From NCBI RefSeq assembly GCF_900182655.1, contig NZ_FXTC01000003.1, forward strand, positions 124,001-188,000: a DNA stretch of 64,000 bases, given 5' to 3'. Under the pieces are notes generated by a model that made no database searches, was not told the DNA's origin, and worked only from the letters and a program-made list of their open reading frames with translations. Source of the stretch: Chryseobacterium rhizoplanae (GTDB lineage Bacteria > Bacteroidota > Bacteroidia > Flavobacteriales > Weeksellaceae). Position 1 is the stretch's first letter. Every line of letters begins with the position of its first letter. A program made the translations under genes and the position numbers. Positions 25,346 through 33,329 of the stretch are shown here, one piece after another.

Positions 25346-27961
25346 TTACAAACTTTTCAGTTTCTCTTCAAGGATCGCAATTTTATCCTGAGCATCTTTC
25401 TGCTTCTTACGCTCCACTTCTACAACTTCAGGTTTAGCATTGGCAACAAACTTTTCATTGGAAAGTTTCTTATCAACTGAAATTAAGAACCCTTTTAAAT
25501 ATTTCAATTCTTCTTCAGTTTTTGCTTTTTCTTCTCCTAAATCTAAGTTTTCACTTAAAGGAATAGAAACCTCAGTCGCTCCTACCAGGAAAGTAAAGCT
25601 AGGCTTATCTGTTTTTTGTCCAAAATAGATTTCAGAAACATTAGCCAGTTTTCTTACTACAGCTTCATTGGCAAATTCAGATGCATTGGTATAAACCTCA
25701 ACAGCTTCTCTTGGCGAAATTCCTTTTGTCTGGCGGTAATTTCTAACTCCTGAAATTAATTCAGCTGTGATTTCAAAGTTTTTAATAGCTTCTTCACTAA
25801 AGCTATCGGCATTCTTCTGCTGAGCAATAACAAGCGCTTCATCAATACTTCTTTCAGAAATCAACTGCCAGATTTCTTCAGACTGGAATGGCATGAACGG
25901 ATGAAGCAGCTTCATCAATTCTTCAAAGAAATAAATGGTTTTATTATATACTTCTTTAGAAATTCCTTCTCCATAGTTAGGCTTGATTGCTTCAAGATAC
26001 CAACCACAAAAATCATCCCAAATTAATTTATAGATCAAATGCAACGCATCAGAAATTCTGAACTTCTCAAACTGATCATTAATTTCAACGATTGTTTTGT
26101 TCAGTTTATTTTCAAACCATTCAATAGCCTGATTATCTGTAGCAATTGCAGGTTTATCTTCGTGATTCCACATATTGATCAAACGGAATGCACTCCAGAT
26201 TTTGGTCATAAAGTTTCTTCCCTGAAGCATTAAGTCTTCATCAAAAAGAAGGTCATTACCTGCAGCAGAACTCAATAGAATTCCTACGCGTACCCCATCA
26301 GCACCATATTTTTCCATTAATTCAATAGGATCCGGAGAGTTTCCTAAAGATTTTGACATTTTTCTTCTTTGCTTATCTCTTACAATTCCTGTAAAGTAAA
26401 CATTTTTGAACGGAACTTCTTTTTTGTATTCCAATCCGGACATGATCATTCTTGCCACCCAGAAGAAAATAATATCAGGGGCAGTTACCAGGTCAGAAGT
26501 AGGATAATAATACTGGATATCTTTATTTTCAGGATCTAAAAGCCCTTCAAACACAGACATTGGCCATAGCCAGGCTGAGAACCATGTATCTAATGTGTCC
26601 TGATCCTGTCTTAAACTCTCCAGAGTAAGTTCCGGATTTCCGGATTTCTGTTTTGCTAATTCTAAAGCTTCTTCAGCTGTTTCAGCTACTACAAAATCTT
26701 CATCTCCTGTTCCGAAGTAAAAAGCAGGAATCTGCTGTCCCCACCATAGCTGACGGGAAATATTCCAGTCACGGATGTTTTCCATCCAATGTTTGTAGGT
26801 ATTTTTAAATTTCTCAGGATAGAATTTTACATCATCATCCATTACCACATCTAAAGCAGGCTTAGCAAGATCAGACATCTTAAGAAACCACTGTACAGAA
26901 ATTTTAGGTTCAATTACGGCACCTGTTCTTTCCGAAGTTCCTACTTTATTTACATAGTCTTCAGCTTTCAGTAAAAGATCTTTTTCTTCAAGTTCTTTTG
27001 CAATCTGCTTTCTTACGTCAAATCTATTCTTTCCGGCATAATGCAATCCATGCTCATTAAGGTTTCCGTCATCATCCAGAGCATCAATCATTTTCAACTG
27101 GTGTTTCTGTCCGATTTCGTAGTCATTCACGTCGTGTGCCGGTGTAATTTTCAAAGCTCCGGTTCCGAATTCAATATCAACATATTCGTCTTCAATGATT
27201 GGCACTACTCTGTTCACAATCGGTACAATTACATTTTTACCTTTTAAATGAGCATATCTTTCGTCATTAGGATTGATACAAACTGCGGTATCTCCAAAAA
27301 TAGTTTCAGGACGTGTAGTAGCCACTGAAAGGAACTCTTCTGAGCCTTCAATTTTATATTTAAGGAAATATAGTTTTCCGTTTTGTTCTTTGAATATTAC
27401 TTCTTCATCAGAAATATTGGTCTTTGCTTCAGGATCCCAGTTGACCATTCTGTATCCTCTGTAGATCTTTCCTTTATTATACAGATCTACAAAGCTTATA
27501 ATAACCTGTTTTGAAAGGTTATCTTCCATGGTAAAACGGGTTCTGTCCCAATCACAAGAACATCCCAGTTTTTTCAGCTGCTCAAGAATGGTCCCTCCAT
27601 ATTTGTGAGTCCAGTCCCAGGCATGTTTTAGAAATTCTTCACGGGTAAGATCTGACTTATTGATTCCTTCAGACTTCAATTTAGCAACAACTTTAGCTTC
27701 AGTAGCAATTGAAGCATGATCTGTTCCCGGAATCCAACAAGCATTAAACCCGCGCATTCTTGCACGACGGACCAGAACATCTTGAATGGTATTGTTCAAC
27801 ATATGTCCCATGTGTAATATCCCCGTCACATTTGGTGGAGGAATGACCACGGTATATGGTGGTTTGTCATTAGGTTCTGAATGGAAATATTTATTTTCCA
27901 ACCAGTAATTGTACCATTTCTGTTCTGTTTCCTGTGGATTGTACTTTTCTGAAATCTGCAT
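25346..27961 (-). CDS. valS: Valine--tRNA ligase
   Basis: ValS charges tRNA-Val with valine in the cytoplasm and edits mischarged threonine. The class I signatures are present: HIGH as HMGH in PPPNVTGILHMGHMLNNT, and KMSKS in DKQRRKMSKSLGNSPDP. The editing domain (FGTGALKITPAHDVNDYEIG) and a C-terminal coiled coil (residues about 810-871) are intact. I start it at the ATG at 27961 (871 residues). An upstream TTG at 27985 is less likely because a -7 element (TATTTTTG, 27997 to 27990) ends only five bases before it. Confidence 0.96.
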   Translation of the reverse strand: MQISEKYNPQETEQKWYNYWLENKYFHSEPNDKPPYTVVIPPPNVTGILHMGHMLNNTIQDVLVRRARMRGFNACWIPGTDHASIATEAKVVAKLKSEGINKSDLTREEFLKHAWDWTHKYGGTILEQLKKLGCSCDWDRTRFTMEDNLSKQVIISFVDLYNKGKIYRGYRMVNWDPEAKTNISDEEVIFKEQNGKLYFLKYKIEGSEEFLSVATTRPETIFGDTAVCINPNDERYAHLKGKNVIVPIVNRVVPIIEDEYVDIEFGTGALKITPAHDVNDYEIGQKHQLKMIDALDDDGNLNEHGLHYAGKNRFDVRKQIAKELEEKDLLLKAEDYVNKVGTSERTGAVIEPKISVQWFLKMSDLAKPALDVVMDDDVKFYPEKFKNTYKHWMENIRDWNISRQLWWGQQIPAFYFGTGDEDFVVAETAEEALELAKQKSGNPELTLESLRQDQDTLDTWFSAWLWPMSVFEGLLDPENKDIQYYYPTSDLVTAPDIIFFWVARMIMSGLEYKKEVPFKNVYFTGIVRDKQRRKMSKSLGNSPDPIELMEKYGADGVRVGILLSSAAGNDLLFDEDLMLQGRNFMTKIWSAFRLINMWNHEDKPAIATDNQAIEWFENKLNKTIVEINDQFEKFRISDALHLIYKLIWDDFCGWYLEAIKPNYGEGISKEVYNKTIYFFEELMKLLHPFMPFQSEEIWQLISERSIDEALVIAQQKNADSFSEEAIKNFEITAELISGVRNYRQTKGISPREAVEVYTNASEFANEAVVRKLANVSEIYFGQKTDKPSFTFLVGATEVSIPLSENLDLGEEKAKTEEELKYLKGFLISVDKKLSNEKFVANAKPEVVEVERKKQKDAQDKIAILEEKLKSL

Positions 27962-27989
27962 AAATTCTATTTCTTTGGCTTGCAATTTG

Positions 27990-27997
27990 CAAAAATA
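27990..27997 (-). promoter_or_regulatory. -7 promoter element of valS
   Basis: TATTTTTG on the minus strand fits TAnnTTTG, 29 bases before the ATG at 27961. Confidence 0.6.
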
Positions 27998-28039
27998 GTC
28001 TAAAGAAAAAAATTTTTAAGCATGAATTAAAATAATTTT

Positions 28040-28047
28040 TAACTTTG
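28040..28047 (+). promoter_or_regulatory. -7 promoter element of the DUF1573 gene
   Basis: TAACTTTG fits TAnnTTTG and lies 42 bases before the ATG at 28090. Confidence 0.6.
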
Positions 28048-28089
28048 TTTCACAAAATTTATCTAACAAACGTATTAACATTCAAGAAT

Positions 28090-28566
28090 ATGAAAAAACT
28101 AATTGCAGGAATTGCATTATTCGGGACATTTGCAATTGCATCTGCACAAACGATTACATTTGATAAAACAACTTTCGATTACGGTACTATTAAGCCTAAC
28201 GCTGATGGTACAAGATTCTTTACTGTAACGAATTCAGGTGATAAGCCTTTGATTCTTTCAAACGTAAAGCCTTCTTGTGGATGTACAACTCCTGAGTTCA
28301 GCCAGGACCCTATCATGCCGGGTAAATCCGCTAAGATCAAAGTTGGATACAACACTGCTATTCCTGGAGGTTTCAACAAAATGATTGAGGTTTTCTCTAA
28401 TGACCCTGTAAACAGCAGAAGTGTAATTTACATTAAAGGTAATGTAGACGCTAATGCTCCTGCTCCTGTTGCTGAAGCAAAAGTATTGACTCCTGCAGAA
28501 CAGAAAGAAGCTGCTAAAGCTGAGAAAAAAGCTGCTAAACTAGCTAAAAAGGCTGCTGCGAAGTAA
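28090..28566 (+). CDS. Secreted DUF1573 protein
   Basis: The 158-residue product has a clear signal peptide (MKKLIAGIALFGTFAIASAQ) and one DUF1573 domain, an Ig-like/MSP-like fold: ITFDKTTFDYGTIKPNADGTRFFTVTNSGDKPLILSNVKPSCGCTTPEF with the conserved SCGCT. A C-terminal tail of about 30 residues is very rich in Ala, Lys and Glu. The function of the family is not established; it is abundant in Bacteroidota envelopes. The gene is a single unit with its own promoter element and a strong terminator. The conserved start is the ATG at 28090, since a further upstream frame would begin inside the promoter. Confidence 0.88.
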   Translation: MKKLIAGIALFGTFAIASAQTITFDKTTFDYGTIKPNADGTRFFTVTNSGDKPLILSNVKPSCGCTTPEFSQDPIMPGKSAKIKVGYNTAIPGGFNKMIEVFSNDPVNSRSVIYIKGNVDANAPAPVAEAKVLTPAEQKEAAKAEKKAAKLAKKAAAK

Positions 28567-28587
28567 TCTCTACTCAAAAAAATAAAA

Positions 28588-28616
28588 AAACCGTCTCCAT
28601 AGAGGCGGTTTTTTTA
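28588..28616 (+). terminator. Terminator of the DUF1573 gene
   Basis: AAACCGTCTC and GAGGCGGTTT form a 10-bp stem (one G-U) with loop CATA, followed by a T-run. Confidence 0.9.
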
Positions 28617-28734
28617 TTACATTTATGTTTGTTTAGGTGGCAGGTAGCGGATAATAGGTGACAGGAAATAGTGTTGATGTTTATCTAAATATTATTTCTG
28701 TTTTGGCTGAAGCCAATGGATACTTTTAAACTCT

Positions 28735-28763
28735 GGCTGGGCTAAAGCCCACCCCTATTGAAT
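28735..28763. repeat. Palindromic GGGCT-AAGCCC repeat, copy 2
   Basis: TGGGCT-AA-AGCCCA (28738-28751) is followed by CCCCTATTGAAT, the same tail as at 14752-14780. A shorter relative (TTGGCT-GA-AGCCAA) is at 28703-28716. Confidence 0.75.
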
Positions 28764-28776
28764 TTTAATAACAACA

Positions 28777-28856
28777 TCTTTTAATCTTTTAATCTTTTAA
28801 TCTTTTAATCTTTTAATCTTTTAATCTTTTAATCTTTTAATCTTTTAATCTTTTAA
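28777..28856. repeat. Tandem octamer array, ten copies of TCTTTTAA, abutting the ppk2 start
   Basis: Ten perfect copies of TCTTTTAA end four bases before the ATG of the polyphosphate kinase gene. The array therefore forms the whole near-upstream region, where promoter and leader should be. Confidence 0.95.
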
Positions 28857-28860
28857 ATAT

Positions 28861-29730
28861 ATGGACACCAATTTCTCAGATGACTTTAAGGTAAACGGAA
28901 AATTTTCAATAAAAAAAACTTCAACATCGTATAAAGGAAAGCTCACCAAAGAAGATGGAGAACAAATGCTGATTCAGGAGAAAGAAAAGCTTCGTGAACT
29001 GCAGGAAAAATTATATGCTGACGGAAGCCAGTCTCTTCTGGTTGTATTACAGGCTATGGATGCAGCGGGAAAAGACAGTATGATAGAACATGTTTTCGGA
29101 GGAGTGAATCCGCAGGGATGCAATGTGACCAGTTTCAAAACACCGAGTTCTAAAGAATATTCCCATGATTTTCTATGGAGACATTATCTCGCGTTGCCAC
29201 AGAAAGGAATGATCGGGATTTTCAACCGCTCTCATTATGAAAGTGTCCTGGTCTGCAAAGTACATCCAGAATATAATTTAAGTGAAAAAACGTGGTCTTC
29301 TGTAAAAGATTTCGACAATAAATTCTGGGAAAACAGATATGAAAGTATCAGGAATTTTGAAAAACATCTTTCACAGAACGGAACAACGGTTGTAAAGATC
29401 TTTTTACATGTTTCTAAAGATGAGCAGAAAAAAAGGCTTCTGGACAGAATCAATGAACAGGAAAAAAACTGGAAATTCTCTGCAGGAGATCTTCCGGAAA
29501 GAGCATTATTCGATCAGTATATGGAAGCTTATGAAACAGCCATCAATGAAACATCGAAAGATCATGCTCCCTGGTATGTACTTCCTGCAGACAACAAATG
29601 GTTTGCAAGAGTGGCTGCTATCCAGATCATTATTGATACTCTTGAAAAAATGAATCTCAAATATCCTTCTCTTTCTGATAAAGACAAAGAAGACCTTCAA
29701 CGGGCCAAAACACAATTAATGGGAGAATAA
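28861..29730 (+). CDS. Polyphosphate kinase 2 family protein
   Basis: PPK2 enzymes transfer phosphate between polyphosphate and nucleotides, mostly to form NDP or NTP from NMP or NDP. The 289-residue sequence has Walker A AMDAAGKDSMIEHVF (about residues 65-79), the PPK2 lid and Walker B region GMIGIFNRSHYESVLVCKVHPE, and the conserved NRYESIRNFEKHL and WKFSAGDLPERALFDQYMEAYE blocks. The single-domain length fits the PPK2 class I or III subfamilies. The gene directly follows an array of ten octamers; a change of copy number would alter promoter spacing. The gene is convergent with the next. Confidence 0.9.
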   Translation: MDTNFSDDFKVNGKFSIKKTSTSYKGKLTKEDGEQMLIQEKEKLRELQEKLYADGSQSLLVVLQAMDAAGKDSMIEHVFGGVNPQGCNVTSFKTPSSKEYSHDFLWRHYLALPQKGMIGIFNRSHYESVLVCKVHPEYNLSEKTWSSVKDFDNKFWENRYESIRNFEKHLSQNGTTVVKIFLHVSKDEQKKRLLDRINEQEKNWKFSAGDLPERALFDQYMEAYETAINETSKDHAPWYVLPADNKWFARVAAIQIIIDTLEKMNLKYPSLSDKDKEDLQRAKTQLMGE

Positions 29731-29741
29731 TCAGTCATGGT

Positions 29742-30329
29742 TTATTTCAAAACCGATCTGTGATGAATATAATTAAAGACCTTTGAATGTAATTTTTCAA
29801 AGGTTTTTTTCCATGTAAATTGTCCGGTAGTTTTGACCTTATTTACATTTTCCGGTAATAGGAATGGTATAATTTCCTTTGGAATACGCCAGAAAACTTC
29901 AGGTGGGTTTTGCCTGAAAATATTGATGTAAAGTTTTAATGTTTCCAGATACCAATCCTGATGCTTATGATAATCATTAATTCCACCTACATTTGGGAAA
30001 TGATGCAGCTCCCTTTCCAGGATCTTCGGACAGAATTCTTTCCAGTATTCGGTGGTGTAAAGCAAATGCATGTGCCATACTTTATCTACTACAATTGAAG
30101 GAGAGGCTCCGTTTTTTGAGACACAGCATAAGTAAACAAACTTTTTATATTCTTCAATGGCAAGCAGACAGAATCTCCTCGTCCACCCTTCAGTCTGAGC
30201 CAGTTTTCTGGAAAATGGAATGATGACAGCCTGATCAATCTGATACGCTGAAATTCTCTCCCACAAAGGATTCTGGTCATAATCTAACTGTTTGTTATCC
30301 AATAAAACGGAAGTAAATTCGGGTTTCAT
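29742..30329 (-). CDS. Glycine-rich-domain (GRDP/DUF1399-like) protein
   Basis: This 195-residue protein has the sequence pattern VDKVWHMHLLYTTEYWKEFCPKILERELHHFPNVGG (about residues 80-116). It resembles plant glycine-rich domain proteins and the bacterial single-domain forms that carry W-H-x-H-L...F and HH motifs. The conserved His and Cys residues could bind a metal. It has no signal peptide. In this window it is the last gene of a minus-strand group with two membrane proteins that end in CGCG motifs. In related bacteria such proteins lie near Cys/Gly-rich-tail membrane proteins (TIGR04222-type neighbourhoods), which I recall rather than see here. Confidence 0.6.
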   Translation of the reverse strand: MKPEFTSVLLDNKQLDYDQNPLWERISAYQIDQAVIIPFSRKLAQTEGWTRRFCLLAIEEYKKFVYLCCVSKNGASPSIVVDKVWHMHLLYTTEYWKEFCPKILERELHHFPNVGGINDYHKHQDWYLETLKLYINIFRQNPPEVFWRIPKEIIPFLLPENVNKVKTTGQFTWKKTFEKLHSKVFNYIHHRSVLK

Positions 30330-30375
30330 AATGTCAACATTTTAATTGGTAATTCTGTAATTAATATAAGCCCTA

Positions 30376-30903
30376 TCAACCTCCGCATCCACAGGATAAA
30401 GGACTATTATAGGTATAAATTTCTTTTTTGTAATGACCTTGAATTAATTTTGCAAAATCATCCCTGGTCATATCCGTATCAACATCTGTATCTCCTAAAT
30501 GTAATTGAAAATCTTTTTCGGGGTACAAATCTACTGTCACCGAAAGAACGGCATCAACAATCTGAATTTCAGAAATTTCATCCCATATCAATTGCTGTTT
30601 TGTCTTATGATTAAAAATTCCTGTTTGGGTGATGGATAGTATTTCCACAGCTTCTTCTTCCGGAGTTCTCTGCTCCGTAATGCATGTGATCAAGATTTTT
30701 ACTGAACCATAAAAGAAAACTGATATCAATACAAGTACAATAACCGAAATTAAAAACTTAAAGAAATTACTGCTTATTAACAAAAGATATATTGTTGCAC
30801 AAAGAGCGGCCAATAGAGCAAGTGAGATGAGAATAAAGAAAATAATCCCCAAATACCCGGGTTTTCTTTGTCTTGATTTATATAAAGTGATTTCTGTTTG
30901 CAT
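30376..30903 (-). CDS. Membrane protein with C-terminal CGCGG tail, paralogue A
   Basis: The 175-residue product starts MQTEITLYKSRQRKPGYLG. Two hydrophobic segments follow (about residues 20-45 and 50-75). A cytoplasmic-type domain comes next, with WDEISEIQIVDAVLSVTVDLYPEKDFQLHLGDTDVD, which is probably PH-like. The protein ends YTYNSPLSCGCGG. I use the ATG at 30903. The open frame extends 33 codons further, but that part overlaps the upstream gene's end and is not conserved with the paralogue. It is about 40 percent alike by eye to the neighbouring protein at 30926-31456. Function unknown. The Cys-rich tail could bind metal or be a modification or sorting signal. Confidence 0.65.
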   Translation of the reverse strand: MQTEITLYKSRQRKPGYLGIIFFILISLALLAALCATIYLLLISSNFFKFLISVIVLVLISVFFYGSVKILITCITEQRTPEEEAVEILSITQTGIFNHKTKQQLIWDEISEIQIVDAVLSVTVDLYPEKDFQLHLGDTDVDTDMTRDDFAKLIQGHYKKEIYTYNSPLSCGCGG

Positions 30904-30925
30904 TTTGTATGTTTCTATATTAAAA

Positions 30926-31456
30926 TCAACAACCACAACCGCAGGACACAGGAGTAATGTAAGTATAAATTTCTTTTTTATAATGATATTCCAATAATTT
31001 TTCAAAATCCTCCTGCTTCATTTGTTTCTGAAGATCTGTATTAAAAAGGTTAAGTTTAAAATCTTTTCCAGAATCAAAATCTACGGTTACAGACAATATA
31101 GAATCTATAATCTGTATTTCTGAAATAGTTCCCCATTCAGCTTTTCTATTTTCTGGGTAATAAGTTATTCCTTCTTTTGAGATGTTTAAAGCAGGAGAAA
31201 TAACCGGACGTTTTGTTTGTTTTCTTATCAGATAAAGAAAATGTTTTATGATCAGATAATTTAAAAACATCAACCCGATCCATATTATTTTATTAAGAAT
31301 CTTTATCACTACAACATTGGTAATATCACTAAAAAAACAAGTCAGACATTGGTCAATTGCCCAAAATAGTCCATATACAAAGGCAATGTAGAGTAGAATA
31401 AGAATATACCCGGGTTTTTCCTCAGGAACTGAATGTAGTGTGATTTCTGTTTTCAT
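30926..31456 (-). CDS. Membrane protein with C-terminal CGCGC tail, paralogue B
   Basis: The 176-residue product starts MKTEITLHSVPEEKPGYIL, aligning with paralogue A. It has two hydrophobic hairpins and a soluble domain with WGTISEIQIIDSILSVTVDFDSGKDFKLNLFNTD. It ends KKEIYTYITPVSCGCGC. The ATG at 31456 is chosen to match the paralogue; an in-frame ATG six codons upstream exists. The shared parts are the N-terminal MxTEIT, the ISEIQI.D..LSVTVD core, HYKKEIYTY and the Cys tail. The pair is a recent or functional tandem duplication in one operon with the GRDP-like gene. Confidence 0.65.
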   Translation of the reverse strand: MKTEITLHSVPEEKPGYILILLYIAFVYGLFWAIDQCLTCFFSDITNVVVIKILNKIIWIGLMFLNYLIIKHFLYLIRKQTKRPVISPALNISKEGITYYPENRKAEWGTISEIQIIDSILSVTVDFDSGKDFKLNLFNTDLQKQMKQEDFEKLLEYHYKKEIYTYITPVSCGCGC

Positions 31457-31631
31457 TTTTATTTGTTTATACAAATGTGTGATAACAGAACAATATAAAA
31501 ATCCTTTATTCGTCTTATTTGGTTTTGCACAAGTCTTATATTAGACTTATATAAAACAAATATCTCTTTCACAAATAATTATGAAAACAGATTTGATTTA
31601 AGAATAAAATTGGACGAAGATTATATAAAAA

Positions 31632-31957
31632 AAACGAGAAAATCTATAAGCCGGATTTTGTACTTCCGAAGAAGTGCCTGTTATTTATCTACGTGTTACA
31701 TTGCTGCAACACTTGAGCTGATTACCCCTCGGTTTTCAGGACGAGCCGCCCCTATTTCCATTACTGAAAAGAACCGATATACTTACCATTGCACCGCAAA
31801 GAGTTTACCTGGTTTCACTACAGCCGAACTGTACTTGCTTTCTGTTGCACTTGTCCTACCCTCACGGGTGACGGATGTTATCCGCTTTGCTGCTCTATGG
31901 TGTCCGGACTTTCCTACCTCCCGTAAAACGGGAAATCAACAAGCCGATTTTCTCGCG
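31632..31957 (-). ncRNA. rnpB: RNase P RNA
   Basis: The minus strand holds the bacterial RNase P core: GGTAGGAAAGTCCGGACACC near the 5' end (P4 5' strand and flank), AGGGTAGGACAAGTGCAACAG, GGTAAACTCTTTGCGGTGCAA, and AAATCCGGCTTATAGA at the 3' end. The P1 helix pairs 31946-31955 with 31635-31644 (CGAGAAAATC and GATTTTCTCG on plus). A -7 box TATCTTTG (31969 to 31962) lies just before the 5' end and a T-run follows P1. The RNA processes the 5' ends of tRNA precursors with the protein RnpA. Confidence 0.95.
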
Positions 31958-31961
31958 GATG

Positions 31962-31969
31962 CAAAGATA
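31962..31969 (-). promoter_or_regulatory. -7 promoter element of rnpB
   Basis: TATCTTTG on the minus strand fits TAnnTTTG and sits five bases before the RNase P RNA. Confidence 0.7.
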
Positions 31970-32112
31970 CATAAATTTCGCAAAGAAAGCGGAGAAAGCC
32001 AGGACAGAGAGAGAAATCTAAATTATTAATTCTCTTTTTCCATTTTTACGATTTTACATTATAATTTTCACCAATTACCACTTTATTATTATCTTCGTGC
32101 CATTATACATCT

Positions 32113-32604
32113 ATGGATTCCAGAGAAAAAGAATTTGCGAAGCTTATCAAGGATAATCAGGGTCTGATTATCAAAGTATCGCGCCTGTATACCAATTCTC
32201 TGGAAGATGAAGAAGATCTTTTCCAGGAAATTGTTTTACAGCTTTGGAGAAGCTATGATTCCTTTAAAGGAAATTCCAAGATTTCCACATGGATGTATCG
32301 TGTAGCGCTCAATACAGCCATTACCCTCTTTAGAAAAAAAAGCAAAAGTCTTCCTACAAATGAGCTGGACATCAACCACAAGGATTTTGTGGAAGATGAC
32401 GATGACAAACAGCAGCAGGTATCACTTTTGTATACTGTAATCAAGACTCTTCCTAATGTAGAAAGAGCCATTGTCATGATGTATCTTGACGATCTGCCTT
32501 ACAAGGATATTGCAGAAAACCTCGGTATCACTGAAGTCAATGCACGTGTGAAAATGAACAGATTAAAGAAAACCCTTAAAGAACAGATGGAAAAATATGC
32601 CTGA
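32113..32604 (+). CDS. ECF-type RNA polymerase sigma factor
   Basis: This 163-residue protein has sigma region 2 (DNQGLIIKVSRLYTNSLEDEEDLFQEIVLQLWRSYDSFKGNSKISTWMYRVALN, about residues 12-65) and region 4 (LPNVERAIVMMYLDDLPYKDIAENLGITEVNARVKMNRLKKTLK). It overlaps the next gene by eight bases, a membrane protein that may hold it at the membrane. ECF factors of this type redirect RNA polymerase upon an envelope or stress signal. Confidence 0.92.
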   Translation: MDSREKEFAKLIKDNQGLIIKVSRLYTNSLEDEEDLFQEIVLQLWRSYDSFKGNSKISTWMYRVALNTAITLFRKKSKSLPTNELDINHKDFVEDDDDKQQQVSLLYTVIKTLPNVERAIVMMYLDDLPYKDIAENLGITEVNARVKMNRLKKTLKEQMEKYA

Positions 32605-33271
32605 ATTTGATCTAGATAGTTTAAAAAAAACATGGCAGGAACAACCTGTACAGCCTAAATATGACGACAAGGAGATTCTCCAGATGTTGAATAGAAAGTC
32701 ACGTAATTACATCAAATATATTTTCTGGATCAGCGTTGTAGAATTTTTATTCTTTTCCGTATTAGGTCTGTTTTATCTTTTCCCTGAAGAAGAATCAGAC
32801 AGTTTCCGTAAAATGCTGGAAAGACTAGGTGCCCAGGAAGCTCCGGAAGTAGAAAACAACTTCGGTCATGCTTATTTAGCTATAAAGGTCTTAAGTCTAT
32901 TGATTACAGCATATTTTGTATTGAAATTCTATCAGAATTACAGAAGAATCAAGATTGAGGAAAATCTGAAGGGTCTTATCACCCGAATTATTAAATTCAA
33001 AACAACAGTAAATGCTTTTATCCTGATCAGCATTGTATTATTGCTGATATTCACGTTTGTATTAACCGCGTTCATATTTTACACTTTAAATTCTCAGAAT
33101 ATACAGCCTAGCGGCTCAAACCTTACCATCATTATCGTAGGAATTATTGTCAGTACTTTATTAGGTATATCCATGATCTGGCTTTATTACAGGCTGGTAT
33201 ATGGTACAATTATTAAAAAGCTTGATAAAAATTTAAAGCAACTTAAAGAAATAGATTCTCAGGAAAGTTAA
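32597..33271 (+). CDS. Membrane protein coupled to the ECF sigma factor, possible anti-sigma factor
   Basis: This 224-residue protein has a short N-terminal cytoplasmic part (MPEFDLDSLKKTWQEQPVQPKYDDKEILQML) and four predicted membrane helices (about residues 42-62, 92-110, 140-162 and 175-197). The overlap with the sigma gene by eight bases and the DLDSLKKTWQEQ start, seen in membrane partners of Bacteroidota ECF factors, suggest an anti-sigma role. This is inferred from position; no classic zinc anti-sigma motif (HxxxCxxC) is present. Confidence 0.6.
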   Translation: MPEFDLDSLKKTWQEQPVQPKYDDKEILQMLNRKSRNYIKYIFWISVVEFLFFSVLGLFYLFPEEESDSFRKMLERLGAQEAPEVENNFGHAYLAIKVLSLLITAYFVLKFYQNYRRIKIEENLKGLITRIIKFKTTVNAFILISIVLLLIFTFVLTAFIFYTLNSQNIQPSGSNLTIIIVGIIVSTLLGISMIWLYYRLVYGTIIKKLDKNLKQLKEIDSQES

Positions 33272-33329
33272 TATACATAGGCATATTTCGGGATATAATT
33301 ATTAATTTTAGCCCACCAAATCTTAAACT

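Noticed and set aside
30904-31005. 33-residue N-terminal extension of paralogue A
   Set aside because: It overlaps the end of the upstream paralogue and has no counterpart in it; the ATG at 30903 aligns with the paralogue start.
31610-32029. 139-codon open frame on the plus strand
   Set aside because: It is the antisense of RNase P RNA (31632-31957), whose fold, promoter and terminator are clear. No coding signal supports it.
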